A stretch of DNA of 7,370 bases from Haloquadratum sp. J07HQX50 (GTDB taxonomy: Archaea > Halobacteriota > Halobacteria > Halobacteriales > Haloferacaceae). Below, piece by piece: positions 1 through 7,293 of this stretch. The notes below the pieces were generated by a model. That model saw nothing but the letters and a program-made list of their open reading frames with translations, did not search any database and was not told the origin of the DNA. The DNA lies in assembly GCA_000416005.1 (NCBI GenBank), contig KE356563.1, forward strand, positions 1,138,572-1,145,941, read 5' to 3'. A program made the position numbers and the translations under genes. Every line of letters starts with the position of its first letter. Position 1 is the stretch's first letter.

Positions 1-448
1 GACCTGTTCTTCTTCCATCACCTCTAACAACGCTGCTTGTGTTTTCGGTCGGAGCACGATTGATTTCATCGCACAGCAGAATATTCGAGAACACTGGCCC
101 CTCACGAAATTCAAATGTGTTAGCCTGCTGATCATAGACATTCACACCTGTGACATCAGGTGGGAGGAGGTCTGGTGTAAATTGCACTCGATTAAACGTG
201 CATTTGAGAGAGGTCGCAATTGACCGTGCCAGCATGGTCTTCCCGACACCAGGTACATCTTCAAGAAGAAGATGCCCCCCAGCGAGAAGAGTGTGAACGA
301 TATCTTCGATTGCTTGGTGCTGGCCAACAATCACTTGTTCGACATTCTTTACAATCCGTGATGTGAGTGTATCGACTTCATCAATACTTAGTGGATCAAT
401 CGAACGATCCTCTGTTTCGGTCTTCGGTCGTTGATCAGTGTTACTCAT
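1..448 (-). pseudogene. MoxR-type AAA+ ATPase, N-terminal part, apparent frameshift, cut by window edge
   Basis: This is the N-terminal part of a MoxR-family AAA+ ATPase; such proteins act as chaperone-like ATPases, often beside VWA-domain or DUF58 proteins. Reading from ATG 446-448, about 40 acidic residues lead into VGQ (residues 41-43), the Walker A motif DVPGVGKT (64-71), the MoxR signature FTPDLLPPDVTG (90-101) and the Walker B motif ILLCDEINRAP (123-133). After Pro133 the frame reads TENTSSV, which is not family-like. Dropping one base (T at 49 on the plus strand) restores PPKTQAALLEVMEEEQV, the expected continuation, up to the edge. The gene is therefore either frameshifted or carries a sequence error. 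The C-terminal two thirds lie outside the window. It diverges from mutS. Family assignment is firm; pseudogene status is inferred from this single indel. Confidence 0.85.
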
Positions 449-471
449 AGGGCAAATCCTGGGATATATCC

Positions 472-480
472 GCGTATACA
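472..480 (-). promoter_or_regulatory. Candidate TATA box for the moxR-like gene
   Basis: On the minus strand TGTATACGC is centred about 27 nt upstream of the ATG at 448, the spacing expected for a leaderless haloarchaeal transcript. A second AT-rich block, GATATATCC (462-470), lies too close to the start to serve a leaderless message. This rests on spacing and composition only. Confidence 0.35.
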
Positions 481-567
481 GGTCCAACGAGTGTGATGGA
501 CAATTGCACCGTATGAAATTGTATGACTACACATACCTAACTTTGCTGGGCGTCACAATCGGAGTGG

Positions 568-578
568 TTTTTTTATTG
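568..578 (+). promoter_or_regulatory. Candidate TATA box for mutS
   Basis: The T-rich TTTTTTTATTG is centred about 25 nt before the ATG at 598. That fits leaderless transcription starting at or next to this ATG. It lies only a few bases before the alternative ATG at 583, which would then be outside the transcript. This spacing is the main reason for choosing 598 as the mutS start. Confidence 0.4.
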
Positions 579-597
579 TGTCATGTTGTGCGTGAAT

Positions 598-3309
598 ATG
601 GGACGTAGCGCAGGTGAATCATCGACCCTGACCCCCGATGACGCTAATCCAGCAATAGGCGCCCCCTCGAAGCTACTCGATCGGCGTGAAGAACTTACAC
701 CGATGCTCGCGCAATATCTCTCGTTGTGTGAACAATATTCTGAGGCGCTCGTACTCTTCCAGGTGGGTGACTTTTATGAGGCATTTTGTAAGGCTGCAGC
801 GACTGTTGCACAACAATGTGAAGTTGCACTGACAAAACGTGAGGATTCCACAGGGACGTACCGGATGGCAGGGATTCCAGTTGATGAGGCAGCAAGCTAC
901 ATTGAAGCACTGTTATCAGCTGAGTATCGCGTCGCTGTTGCTGATCAGGTCGAGGATGCAAGTGAATCGACTGGACTTGTCGATCGAGCTGTCACCAATG
1001 TGATCACACCCGGCACAGTAATCAACGAAGCCTTACTTGATGGAGCCTCTGCGACATACCTATCAGCGGTGATAGGCGCTCAAGAGAGTGAGGCCGTGTC
1101 CGTTGCGTCAGTCGATGTTACGACTGGCGAATGCCGCGTTACCAGTGTTGAGTCGGACGCAGTACAAGCTGAGCTGCATCGGCTATCACCTGCAGAGGTA
1201 CTTATTGATCCTTCGACACAGACCGCGCTGGGCATCACAGAAACCACGATTGGTTTTGATACAGTGCTGAACACATTCGAACAGGATAACTATGACACGA
1301 CGACCTGTACAGATATTCTGTCACAGTACTGTGATTCCCCCGCAGAGGCTCTTCCGCAGAGGATCAGTCGTATCGCCGTCGCTGCATTGCTCTCATATGC
1401 AGAGTTCACACAGGGTGGTAATGGGCCACTGGAGTACGTGTCTCAGATCGTCCGCTACGATCCAGATACATCGCTTGAGTTAGATGCTGCTGCACTTCGG
1501 AGTCTCGAAGTTTTTGAACCGCGAGCAGAAACCGGAAAAACGCTTTTGGAAACAGTTGACCGCAACAAGAGTCCATTGGGAAGACGGCGACTGGAAGCAT
1601 GGCTACGTCGGCCAGAGATCGATGATGAGCGTATCGCTGCCCGACACGAAGCGGTTGAGGAGTTATGCAGACACCCGTTGCTGCGAGAACAGTTGCGAGA
1701 TATTCTCGATCATGTTTATGATCTTGAGCGACTCATTACGCGAATCGTGCGTGAGCGAGCATCAGCACGCGACCTCCGCTCGCTTCACCAAACACTCGCG
1801 ACAGCGCCAGAACTTCGTCGCTACTTGTCTGAGTTTGAATCTGAGAGATTACAATCACTCAGGCGTTCATTAGAGTCAGTTGAAGACATATGTGAGTTAA
1901 TTGATGCTGCAATCGTTGAAGACCCACCACAACAGATTACTGATGGAGGCGTAATCGCCGAAGGGTACTCCGAAGAACTCGATGAACTGCGTGAGATAAC
2001 CTCGACGGGACGTGAATGGATCGAGCAGCTAGAACAACATGAGCGCGAGCAAACAGGAATTGAATCACTCGAGGTTGGGTATAATCAAGTGCATGGATAT
2101 TATATTGAAGTAACAAATCCGAATTTAGACGCAGTCCCTACCCACTATACACGACGTCAGACGCTCAAGAACGCGGAGCGATTCTATACGCCGGCTCTCA
2201 AAGAACGCGAAGAGGAAATCCTCTCGGCACAGGAGCGATCAGAGGCAATTGAGTATAATCTATTCTGTGCTGTTCGCAAACGCATTGGAGAGTCCGCAAC
2301 GCGCATACAGGGTGTTGCTGATGTAATAGCACAGGTCGATGCGCTCGCTGGATTTGCAACACTCGCTGTTGAAGAGAATCATCACAGACCAGTGATGGGG
2401 GCAGATAGTCTCGAAATCACGGCTGGGCGACATCCCGTGGTTGAATCAGCACAGGAGTCGTTCGTCCCCAATGGAATTTCGATGGGAGAGCATCGAATTG
2501 CAGTCATTACAGGACCGAATATGAGTGGAAAGTCAACATATATGCGTCAAACCGCACTTATTGTCCTGTTAGCCCAAGCAGGAGGGTTCGTCCCGGCGAC
2601 GGAAGCGAAACTCCCGATTTTTGATCGACTCTTTACTCGTATCGGAGCGTCTGATGATATCGCTGGTGGCGAATCAACGTTCATGAAAGAGATGAACGAG
2701 CTGAGTGAAATCCTCCACGCCGCCAGTGTAGATTCTCTGATTCTCCTTGATGAGGTTGGACGAGGCACATCGACGGCCGATGGTCGCGCAATCGCTCAGG
2801 CCACGATTGACTTCATCGCTCGTGATATCGAAGCAACGACGCTTTTCGCGACTCACTATCACGGAATAACGACACTGGCTAACGACTATCAGCAAGTGTG
2901 TAATCTTCACTTTACTGTCGACCGACATGCTCACTCGACTGCAGATGATACAGTGACCTTTCTCTACAGTGTCGAATCGGGTGCCGCCTCTGCTTCATAT
3001 GGGCTTGATGTGGCAGCACTCGCTGGTATCCCAACAGATGTTCTCAAGAGTGCAGAGAGGTATCTCTCAGAAACAGGTCAAGAGCATTCCAATCAGTCCA
3101 GAGAGAGAGCCTCGCAGACAGATTCGGAATGTATCAAGAGTAACACGCTTCCAAATGACGCTGAAGCAGATGCGGCTCACACAAAAGCGACGCATACTCA
3201 GCAATCACGAGCCGTTCTTCAGGACTTACGTGAATTAAATATCGGACAAATGACGCCGTTAGAGGCTCTGAACAAGCTCGATGAAATTCGACAGCGATTG
3301 AGTGAGTGA
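598..3309 (+). CDS. mutS: DNA mismatch repair protein MutS (mismatch-recognition ATPase)
   Basis: MutS binds base mismatches and small loops as a dimer and, in an ATP-dependent way, recruits MutL. From ATG 598 the protein has 903 residues, slightly longer than E. coli MutS. Domain I carries the mismatch-probing Phe-x-Glu in GDFYEAF (about residues 57-63). The core/clamp region includes LEVGYNQVHGYYIEV (491-505) and NAERFYTP. The ATPase domain has Walker A GPNMSGKS (639-646), the ESTFMKEM signature, Walker B LLDEVGRGTST (Asp718) and ATHYHGIT. A hydrophilic linker of about 50 residues (nt 3061-3205) leads to the C-terminal dimerisation motif MTPLEALNKLDEI (885-897). All key motifs are intact. 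The ATG at 583 would add five residues; 598 is preferred on promoter spacing. No mutL is in the window. Haloarchaea usually carry several MutS paralogues, so the exact number suffix is uncertain. Confidence 0.96.
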   Translation: MGRSAGESSTLTPDDANPAIGAPSKLLDRREELTPMLAQYLSLCEQYSEALVLFQVGDFYEAFCKAAATVAQQCEVALTKREDSTGTYRMAGIPVDEAASYIEALLSAEYRVAVADQVEDASESTGLVDRAVTNVITPGTVINEALLDGASATYLSAVIGAQESEAVSVASVDVTTGECRVTSVESDAVQAELHRLSPAEVLIDPSTQTALGITETTIGFDTVLNTFEQDNYDTTTCTDILSQYCDSPAEALPQRISRIAVAALLSYAEFTQGGNGPLEYVSQIVRYDPDTSLELDAAALRSLEVFEPRAETGKTLLETVDRNKSPLGRRRLEAWLRRPEIDDERIAARHEAVEELCRHPLLREQLRDILDHVYDLERLITRIVRERASARDLRSLHQTLATAPELRRYLSEFESERLQSLRRSLESVEDICELIDAAIVEDPPQQITDGGVIAEGYSEELDELREITSTGREWIEQLEQHEREQTGIESLEVGYNQVHGYYIEVTNPNLDAVPTHYTRRQTLKNAERFYTPALKEREEEILSAQERSEAIEYNLFCAVRKRIGESATRIQGVADVIAQVDALAGFATLAVEENHHRPVMGADSLEITAGRHPVVESAQESFVPNGISMGEHRIAVITGPNMSGKSTYMRQTALIVLLAQAGGFVPATEAKLPIFDRLFTRIGASDDIAGGESTFMKEMNELSEILHAASVDSLILLDEVGRGTSTADGRAIAQATIDFIARDIEATTLFATHYHGITTLANDYQQVCNLHFTVDRHAHSTADDTVTFLYSVESGAASASYGLDVAALAGIPTDVLKSAERYLSETGQEHSNQSRERASQTDSECIKSNTLPNDAEADAAHTKATHTQQSRAVLQDLRELNIGQMTPLEALNKLDEIRQRLSE

Positions 3310-3312
3310 CCA

Positions 3313-3552
3313 TTACCAGTTCTTGCATGTGTCGCATACCAGTGATCCTGTCAGCGACCCAGCAGAAAGGTCTTCAGACGCAATCCATAATCGCACTGCT
3401 TCATCACCACATTCATGACATTCTGTGTCAGGAGCCCCGATGCAGAGCACAGGAGTGGTTCTCTCTAAGGCTTTGTTGGGTGTGTCCGTATCAGAGACTG
3501 GAAATGAATCCTCCGCATCAACGAAGTCATCTAATGAGTGGTTTTGTGTCAT
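3313..3552 (-). CDS. Small zinc-ribbon-like haloarchaeal protein, function unknown
   Basis: A 79-residue acidic protein. The N-terminus (SLDDFVDAEDSF, about residues 6-17) is followed by a flexible Asp/Thr/Pro segment. The C-terminal half has two Cys pairs, CHEC (45-48) and CDTC (73-76), spaced as in a four-Cys zinc ribbon. The short length, the SLDDF-type start and the terminal CxxC ending in KNW resemble a conserved class of uncharacterised haloarchaeal proteins; this is recalled similarity, not a search. It is convergent with mutS, with three bases between the two stop codons, so the transcripts probably overlap at their 3' ends. The ATG at 3550-3552 is the only good start. A role in nucleic-acid binding or protein contact is conceivable, but nothing in the sequence proves it. 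Confidence 0.75.
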   Translation of the reverse strand: MTQNHSLDDFVDAEDSFPVSDTDTPNKALERTTPVLCIGAPDTECHECGDEAVRLWIASEDLSAGSLTGSLVCDTCKNW

Positions 3553-3860
3553 TAAGATCTTTCAGTGAGAGAATGCAGTTTCTGTCGTCAAATTCACGTC
3601 TAAACATTATAAATCACACCACACTACTTATCGCTCGCTGAAGAACTCGTGCTCGAGAATGGGGGGTTTCTATCGAAGAGATAGGACAGGTGTCTCGGAG
3701 TTGGACGGCAATCTGTGGTGTGAGGAGAAAAATCTCCGATTCTCAGACCACGTGAGCTCAAGGCAGTTCGCAATAAGCCCAGTCTTCACACGTATCTGGT
3801 AAGTGATGACCTCAAGAACGTGTTCATTTTCAGTGCCTGACGTTCGATCAGGTGAGTAGG
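3553..3860. other. Intergenic stretch without a supported gene
   Basis: About 300 bp separate the CxxC protein from the promoter region of the small membrane protein. It contains one good TATA-like box (3605-3613), a small GGAGA-AAAA-TCTCC hairpin (3724-3737) and overlapping short open frames. One is a 47-codon ATG frame (3659-3802). Another lacks a start (3724-3840) and ends in SLHTYLVSDDLKNVFIFSA. The frames overlap and contradict one another, so no CDS is called. Confidence 0.5.
3605..3613 (-). promoter_or_regulatory. Candidate TATA box for the 79-residue CxxC protein
   Basis: TTTATAATG on the minus strand lies about 57 nt upstream of the ATG at 3552, which predicts a leader of about 30 nt. 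The same site reads TTATAAAT on the plus strand, so the direction is ambiguous. It is the best TATA match in this gap. Confidence 0.3.
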
Positions 3861-3874
3861 AATAATCAAATATC
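3861..3874 (+). promoter_or_regulatory. Candidate TATA box for the small membrane protein
   Basis: The AT-rich block AATAATCAAATATC is centred about 26 nt before ATG 3894, consistent with a leaderless message beginning at that codon. The earlier in-frame starts (GTG 3852, ATG 3879) lie upstream of or too close to this box. Confidence 0.3.
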
Positions 3875-3893
3875 TTGCATGCAATCTCGTCAT

Positions 3894-4139
3894 ATGATAA
3901 CTCTCGTCGATTTTATTATTGAATTGGCACTCAGTACACTGCAATTAGTCAGTACGTTTGTCATAGAAGTTTTCCTCGGAGTTGGTTTGATCACCGCGAT
4001 GATCTTCGTCATCGGGGCTGTTCTGACCACGGTAACTGTTGGATACTCCAGCCTCTTGTTGGGTGGAGCAATATTAAATGCAATTACAGATTGGGGTGGA
4101 AGCGCGAGGGAGACTACGCCGCCTGATCGAAAGCCGTAG
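3894..4139 (+). CDS. Small predicted integral membrane protein, function unknown
   Basis: From ATG 3894 this encodes 81 residues. Residues about 4-64 are almost entirely hydrophobic and could form two or three membrane helices: LVDFIIELALSTLQLV, then VIEVFLGVGLITAMIFVIGAVL, then a Gly/Leu-rich segment ending in LLLGGAILNAI. A short polar tail rich in Pro, Arg and Thr follows. In-frame starts at GTG 3852 (95 residues) and ATG 3879 (86 residues) are possible. Start 3894 puts the hydrophobic segment right at the N-terminus and fits a TATA-like box. The last 26 bases overlap the end of the mer-like gene on the other strand. I do not recognise the family. The sustained hydrophobicity argues for a real protein, but gene status is not certain. 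Confidence 0.55.
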   Translation: MITLVDFIIELALSTLQLVSTFVIEVFLGVGLITAMIFVIGAVLTTVTVGYSSLLLGGAILNAITDWGGSARETTPPDRKP

Positions 4140-5106
4140 CTGCGAGTTCGATCGCCTCCTCCGGCGATGGGCCTAAAGGTGACCCGATAACGATTCCGTC
4201 TGTATGCGCCGATAGCTTGCTTATACGTTCAGTAACAGTCTCAACAGTTCCAGTCGCAGAGAACGCTTCGATCATTGATGAAGTGACTAAGTCAAATGCC
4301 TTCCTGAATTTACCCTCTTGTATATGCGTTCCAATCGACTCAGCACGAGCCTGATCAATAGAGTGACGCTGTAACACTGGAGGGGCTGCGCCCGCGGTAA
4401 TATATGCGACTGGTGGACGAGCCGCCTCCGCTGCGGCAGCTTCATCCTCAGCGATACTGACACTTGCATACGCGAGAAGTTCGAATGATGATCGTGTCTC
4501 TGATCGATCAGCGCGGCCTTCGTCAACACGCTCTCGTGCCCACGCAAGATCGCTGGGGTGTGATCCATTAAATAAGATACCATCAGCATGCTTTCCAGCC
4601 ATTCGACACATGTGCGGACCTTCACCACCAACGTATACCGGTATCTGACCAGGTACCTCGAAATTGAGGCCAGCATTCTGTGCCTCAAACGTGCCCTCAT
4701 GACTCACTCGGTCACCGTCCCAGAGTTGTTGTGCGGTCTTGAACGCCTCAAGCACAGACCGAAGGCCGCGTTCGTCCGTCAGCCCTAAGTTTTTTAACGT
4801 TGATGGATCGCCTGGACCGATACCGAAGACTGCTTGACCGTCGGTCAGTTCTGCGACAGTCGCGGTTTTCGCTGCTAACGTAACAGGATGGGTCTCATAC
4901 GGATTAGCAACCCCCGGTCCGATTTGTAAATCGCTAGTCGCTGCGGCAAGGCGACTCATCGCTGCGAAGGGGTCGCGATTATTATAATGACAAGAGACGA
5001 ACGCTGTCTCATATCCAGCGGTTTCTGCAGTCATACCTTGATCAACGAGAGTCTCGATTGGGACCTCGGGGGTCAACTCAACTCCAAGGTGGTGAAATTT
5101 ACCCAT
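4114..5106 (-). CDS. mer: F420-dependent 5,10-methylenetetrahydromethanopterin reductase homologue (luciferase-like superfamily)
   Basis: A 330-residue TIM-barrel oxidoreductase of the bacterial luciferase-like superfamily, closest by eye to Mer. In methanogens Mer reduces methylene-H4MPT with reduced F420. Haloarchaea do not make methane, so a one-carbon role on a folate-type carrier is the likely meaning. Visible features, numbered from ATG 5106, are VELTPEVPIETLV near the N-terminus, ANPYETHPVTLAAKTATVAEL (about 67-87), GIGPGD (95-100), the barrel-strand motif VYVGGEGP (about 157-164) and HADGILFNG (about 173-181). ATG 5106 is preferred over ATG 5145. It overlaps the end of cofE by 8 nt, as expected for translational coupling, and avoids a non-homologous 13-residue extension. 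Pairing with an F420 biosynthesis gene supports F420 dependence. The exact substrate is uncertain; another F420-dependent reductase of this superfamily is the alternative. Confidence 0.88.
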   Translation of the reverse strand: MGKFHHLGVELTPEVPIETLVDQGMTAETAGYETAFVSCHYNNRDPFAAMSRLAAATSDLQIGPGVANPYETHPVTLAAKTATVAELTDGQAVFGIGPGDPSTLKNLGLTDERGLRSVLEAFKTAQQLWDGDRVSHEGTFEAQNAGLNFEVPGQIPVYVGGEGPHMCRMAGKHADGILFNGSHPSDLAWARERVDEGRADRSETRSSFELLAYASVSIAEDEAAAAEAARPPVAYITAGAAPPVLQRHSIDQARAESIGTHIQEGKFRKAFDLVTSSMIEAFSATGTVETVTERISKLSAHTDGIVIGSPLGPSPEEAIELAATAFDQAA

Positions 5107-5851
5107 ATGTCCACCCACGCACTGCTTGGCGAATAAGGTCATCATTTATCTCGCGGAAATGTGCGCTGCTTTCTGCATGTGGACCCCACTCAAAATCTCG
5201 GATAACTACCACCGGTGTACCATTGTTCCCTTCACCAGCAAGAAGATTCGCAGCAGCAGCGAGTTCGTCTATCACATTTTCGACAGTTGCGGTGAGCTCT
5301 CTACCGTCTCGGTCAGTCTCACCCCGCCAGTCACGGGATGGTTCAATGCCACTCCAGCCAATCGCAACACCACGTTGACCGTGCCTGAACGGCCGGCCGC
5401 ACGTGTCTGTCACAATCACCTGGTCGGTTGAGAGCGACTCAGCGATCCGATTTGCACTCTTGGAAGGATGTTTTGGCAACAAAAGTAACTCTTCATGACC
5501 AACATTTGATCGATCGATTCCTGCATTGACACCAACATGGCCGAATCGAGTCTCAGTGAGTAAAAAAGGAGATTCAAGAAGAATCTCAACACTTTCCTCC
5601 AAGACAGCTTGAATAAATCGCTCATCAGGATCATTGGCAGTCTCTTCAGCCAATTGTGCTGTCAGCTCGATTGCGCGAGGTCCGGGTGGGAAATCATTTA
5701 GCGAACACGTCCGATCTTCAGCCTTTGAAACAACTGTTGAAGCAACACAGACGATATCATTCGAGTTAATATCAATATGGTCCGTAATTAACGTGCCGAG
5801 ATTACTTGAAGCGGTAATCTCGGGGAGGCCCTCTGGAGCATGAAGTTGCAT
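5099..5851 (-). CDS. cofE: Coenzyme F420-0:L-glutamate ligase
   Basis: CofE uses GTP to add gamma-linked L-glutamate residues to F420-0, giving the F420 forms used by cytosolic oxidoreductases. The 250-residue length is normal for the stand-alone archaeal enzyme. Family motifs in order are EGLPEI (7-12), VASTVVSKAEDR (36-47), GHVGVNAGIDRSN (104-116), LLPKHPSKSA (124-133), DTCGRPFRHGQRGVAIG (149-165), DWRGETDRDGREL (174-186) and DELAAAANLLAGE (195-207). The C-terminal RDFEWGPH is typical of haloarchaeal versions. The ATG at 5849-5851 gives the expected N-terminus. The gene is first in a two-gene operon; its TAA lies inside the start of mer. All metal- and nucleotide-binding blocks appear intact. 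Confidence 0.95.
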   Translation of the reverse strand: MQLHAPEGLPEITASSNLGTLITDHIDINSNDIVCVASTVVSKAEDRTCSLNDFPPGPRAIELTAQLAEETANDPDERFIQAVLEESVEILLESPFLLTETRFGHVGVNAGIDRSNVGHEELLLLPKHPSKSANRIAESLSTDQVIVTDTCGRPFRHGQRGVAIGWSGIEPSRDWRGETDRDGRELTATVENVIDELAAAANLLAGEGNNGTPVVVIRDFEWGPHAESSAHFREINDDLIRQAVRGWTYG

Positions 5852-5917
5852 ATATCATTCTGCAGACCAACAGGCAAAACAAGACAGATGGTGGCCATAG
5901 TCTCCGGTTTTGCCCGG

Positions 5918-5925
5918 TTTTAATT
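5918..5925 (-). promoter_or_regulatory. Candidate TATA box for the cofE-mer operon
   Basis: AATTAAAA on the minus strand lies about 70 nt upstream of the cofE ATG, which would give a leader of roughly 40 nt. No good box sits at the leaderless distance of about 27 nt. This is a weak composition-based call. Confidence 0.25.
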
Positions 5926-5955
5926 CCTGCGCGCTCGGACCCTTTAGCTCAAGAA

Positions 5956-6241
5956 ATGAGCGAAGCGAACAAGCAGGGAAAGCGGGAGAAACAGCCGCAT
6001 AATATACCCGACAAAAGGTCAGTTACATGAGCAGATGAAGGCTCAATGTTGGCAATGTGGCCACTGTTTATATCCAACGTTTGAGTTGGAACGGTTAAAC
6101 GAGCGCTTTGTTTGGAATAAAGAAATCACATTACCAACGACTGTTAAACAACCGCTGAATCCACCGCGAACGCGAGAGCATGGATGCCCAATCGCCGCCC
6201 TCATCTTCGAGAAACGAACCGCACAAACGGTAGCCGGGTAG
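5956..6241 (+). pseudogene. Possible small zinc-motif protein, broken by a frameshift
   Basis: Two adjacent open frames look like parts of one small protein. The first, from ATG 5956, reads MSEANKQGKREK and on to PDKRSVT, then stops at TGA 6028-6030. The second, one frame over, has ATG 6035 and 68 codons to TAG 6241. It begins MKAQCWQCGHCLYPTFELER, with Cys at its residues 5, 8 and 11, and has a later HGCP. Removing one base near 6026 joins them as SVHEQMKAQCW, giving about 93 residues. The second frame alone could be an intact 68-residue protein. I do not recognise the family, and no promoter at leaderless spacing is evident for either start. The joined model is inference; the frames and Cys motif are seen directly. 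Confidence 0.3.
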
Positions 6242-6649
6242 ATTGGGGGAGGTTAGTTGTTCTGTATCGATACGAGCAGTGATTTAATTGAAGAAACCTG
6301 GCTGAACAATGCCGGTCAGGAACTGATTTGTTTCCCCTACTTCAATGGCTACTTGAATCAGGAAAACCCAAACGTGATACGGTGGCGATGACGACAGTTA
6401 CCCCCACTGAGCCCCTTCTGATGAACACTGGAAACCGAGCCACCTTTTTACTATTCATGAGACTCACTCAAAGCCTCAACCAGAGCTGAAGGCTATGTTT
6501 CATTTCGACACCTCTCTACGCTCAATACGTCGAACGGAGCTATGTCATGAAGAGTTTTGACACACATTAAGAGCGTGATTGACTCGGTTGTGCTCAGAGT
6601 TGGGATATTTCTCAGGCCATCCGCGTGCAACTGAGAGGTGAGAGGAAAC
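6242..6649. other. Non-coding or decayed stretch between the CxxCxxC frame and engB
   Basis: About 400 bp without a complete gene. In the same frame as the preceding 68-codon ORF, after two stops, an open stretch from 6257 reads LFCIDTSSDLIEETWLNNAG and ends at a TGA near 6393. A second, overlapping frame is open from 6292 to 6489 and contains PLLQWLLESGKPKRDTVAM. After its stop the same frame continues to about 6558 with PLYAQYVERSYVMKSF. None has a good start and none is recognisable. The pattern suggests old, decayed coding sequence, which I cannot name. No clear terminator for engB is visible here. Confidence 0.4.
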
Positions 6650-7270
6650 CTATGGGACGAATTTAAGCAGATCATCACGCTGGTGGTCGTGAAACACGCT
6701 TTGAAGTGCCTCATTTAGCGGCTTGATATGGCCACGTTTCGCGCTGATAGGTGTGATCGTCTCGCGCCACTGTTGCCACGGTGGAAAGAGGCCCAATCGG
6801 TCGCACAACTCATCAAGTTGCTCATCGCGATTGTCTATCTTATCCATTTTGTTCGCAGCCACGATAGTCGGGACTGAAAGATTCCAGAGGAACTCGAATA
6901 ATTCAATATCGTGAGGGATTTCATCTGGTCCACTGTGTCGATCAATAATTTCAACAGCACTCTTCGTATCAACCACTAGCACAGCTGCAAGAATATCGGA
7001 AGCGTGTGTTTCGAGATACCGAACGATATTTGTCTTGATTTGTTCGCGCCGGCTGGCCTCTACGCCACTCATGAAGCCGAATCCTGGCAGGTCTGTGAAC
7101 ATGAATTGCTCAGCTGACCAGTCGTAATGATTTGGTGAGCGTGTGACACCGGGCTTCTTTCCGGTTGTGAATTTTGCGTGTCCCGTGAGTTCACGCATCA
7201 ACGTAGACTTTCCAACGTTTGACCGGCCGAGTAAGACGACTTCATCACACGCTGGTCGGTCGTTAAACAT
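6650..7270 (-). CDS. engB: EngB-family GTP-binding protein (YihA type)
   Basis: A TRAFAC-class GTPase of 206 residues from ATG 7270. EngB (YihA/YsxC) homologues in bacteria assist maturation of the large ribosomal subunit; the archaeal role is presumed similar but is less well established. All G motifs are visible: G1 GRSNVGKST (15-23), G2 PGVTRSP (about 40-46), G3 DLPGFG (60-65), G4 NKMD (140-143) and G5 ISAK (175-178). The length is normal for the family. A GTG at 7292-7294 would add eight residues, but MFNDRP resembles the usual haloarchaeal start, so 7270 is preferred. The nearest downstream sequence is decayed, so engB is probably last in its transcript. Functional assignment at family level is firm. 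Confidence 0.95.
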   Translation of the reverse strand: MFNDRPACDEVVLLGRSNVGKSTLMRELTGHAKFTTGKKPGVTRSPNHYDWSAEQFMFTDLPGFGFMSGVEASRREQIKTNIVRYLETHASDILAAVLVVDTKSAVEIIDRHSGPDEIPHDIELFEFLWNLSVPTIVAANKMDKIDNRDEQLDELCDRLGLFPPWQQWRETITPISAKRGHIKPLNEALQSVFHDHQRDDLLKFVP

Positions 7271-7293
7271 AATATAAATACGGTTGAACAACA

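Noticed and set aside
500..522. Inverted ACAATT / AATTGT arms, 11 bp apart, with repeated GTATGA between moxR and mutS
   Set aside because: Six-base AT-rich arms are expected by chance in such sequence. There is no second copy elsewhere and no link to a known regulator.
1484..1873. 129-codon plus-strand open frame inside mutS
   Set aside because: It lies entirely within the intact mutS frame, with basic, Cys/Ser-rich composition and no motifs.
3724..3737. GGAGA-AAAA-TCTCC hairpin as a terminator
   Set aside because: The stem is only 5 bp, with no following T-run on either strand and no gene ending nearby.
4287..4700. 137-codon minus-strand open frame inside mer
   Set aside because: It is wholly contained in the mer-like gene in another frame, and is Arg- and Leu-rich, as expected of a shadow of a haloarchaeal gene.
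5905..5940. Resemblance of GGTTTTAATTCC plus GCGCGCTCGGA to a tRNA T-arm and 3' end (possible attachment-site remnant)
   Set aside because: No paired T-stem, no anticodon arm or acceptor partner upstream, and no adjacent integrase, so it is too weak to call.
6493..6714. 73-codon open frame on the minus strand overlapping the 3' end of engB
   Set aside because: It overlaps engB in another frame, has unusual composition (many Cys, Ser and Thr) and no recognisable motif. It is most likely a shadow frame.
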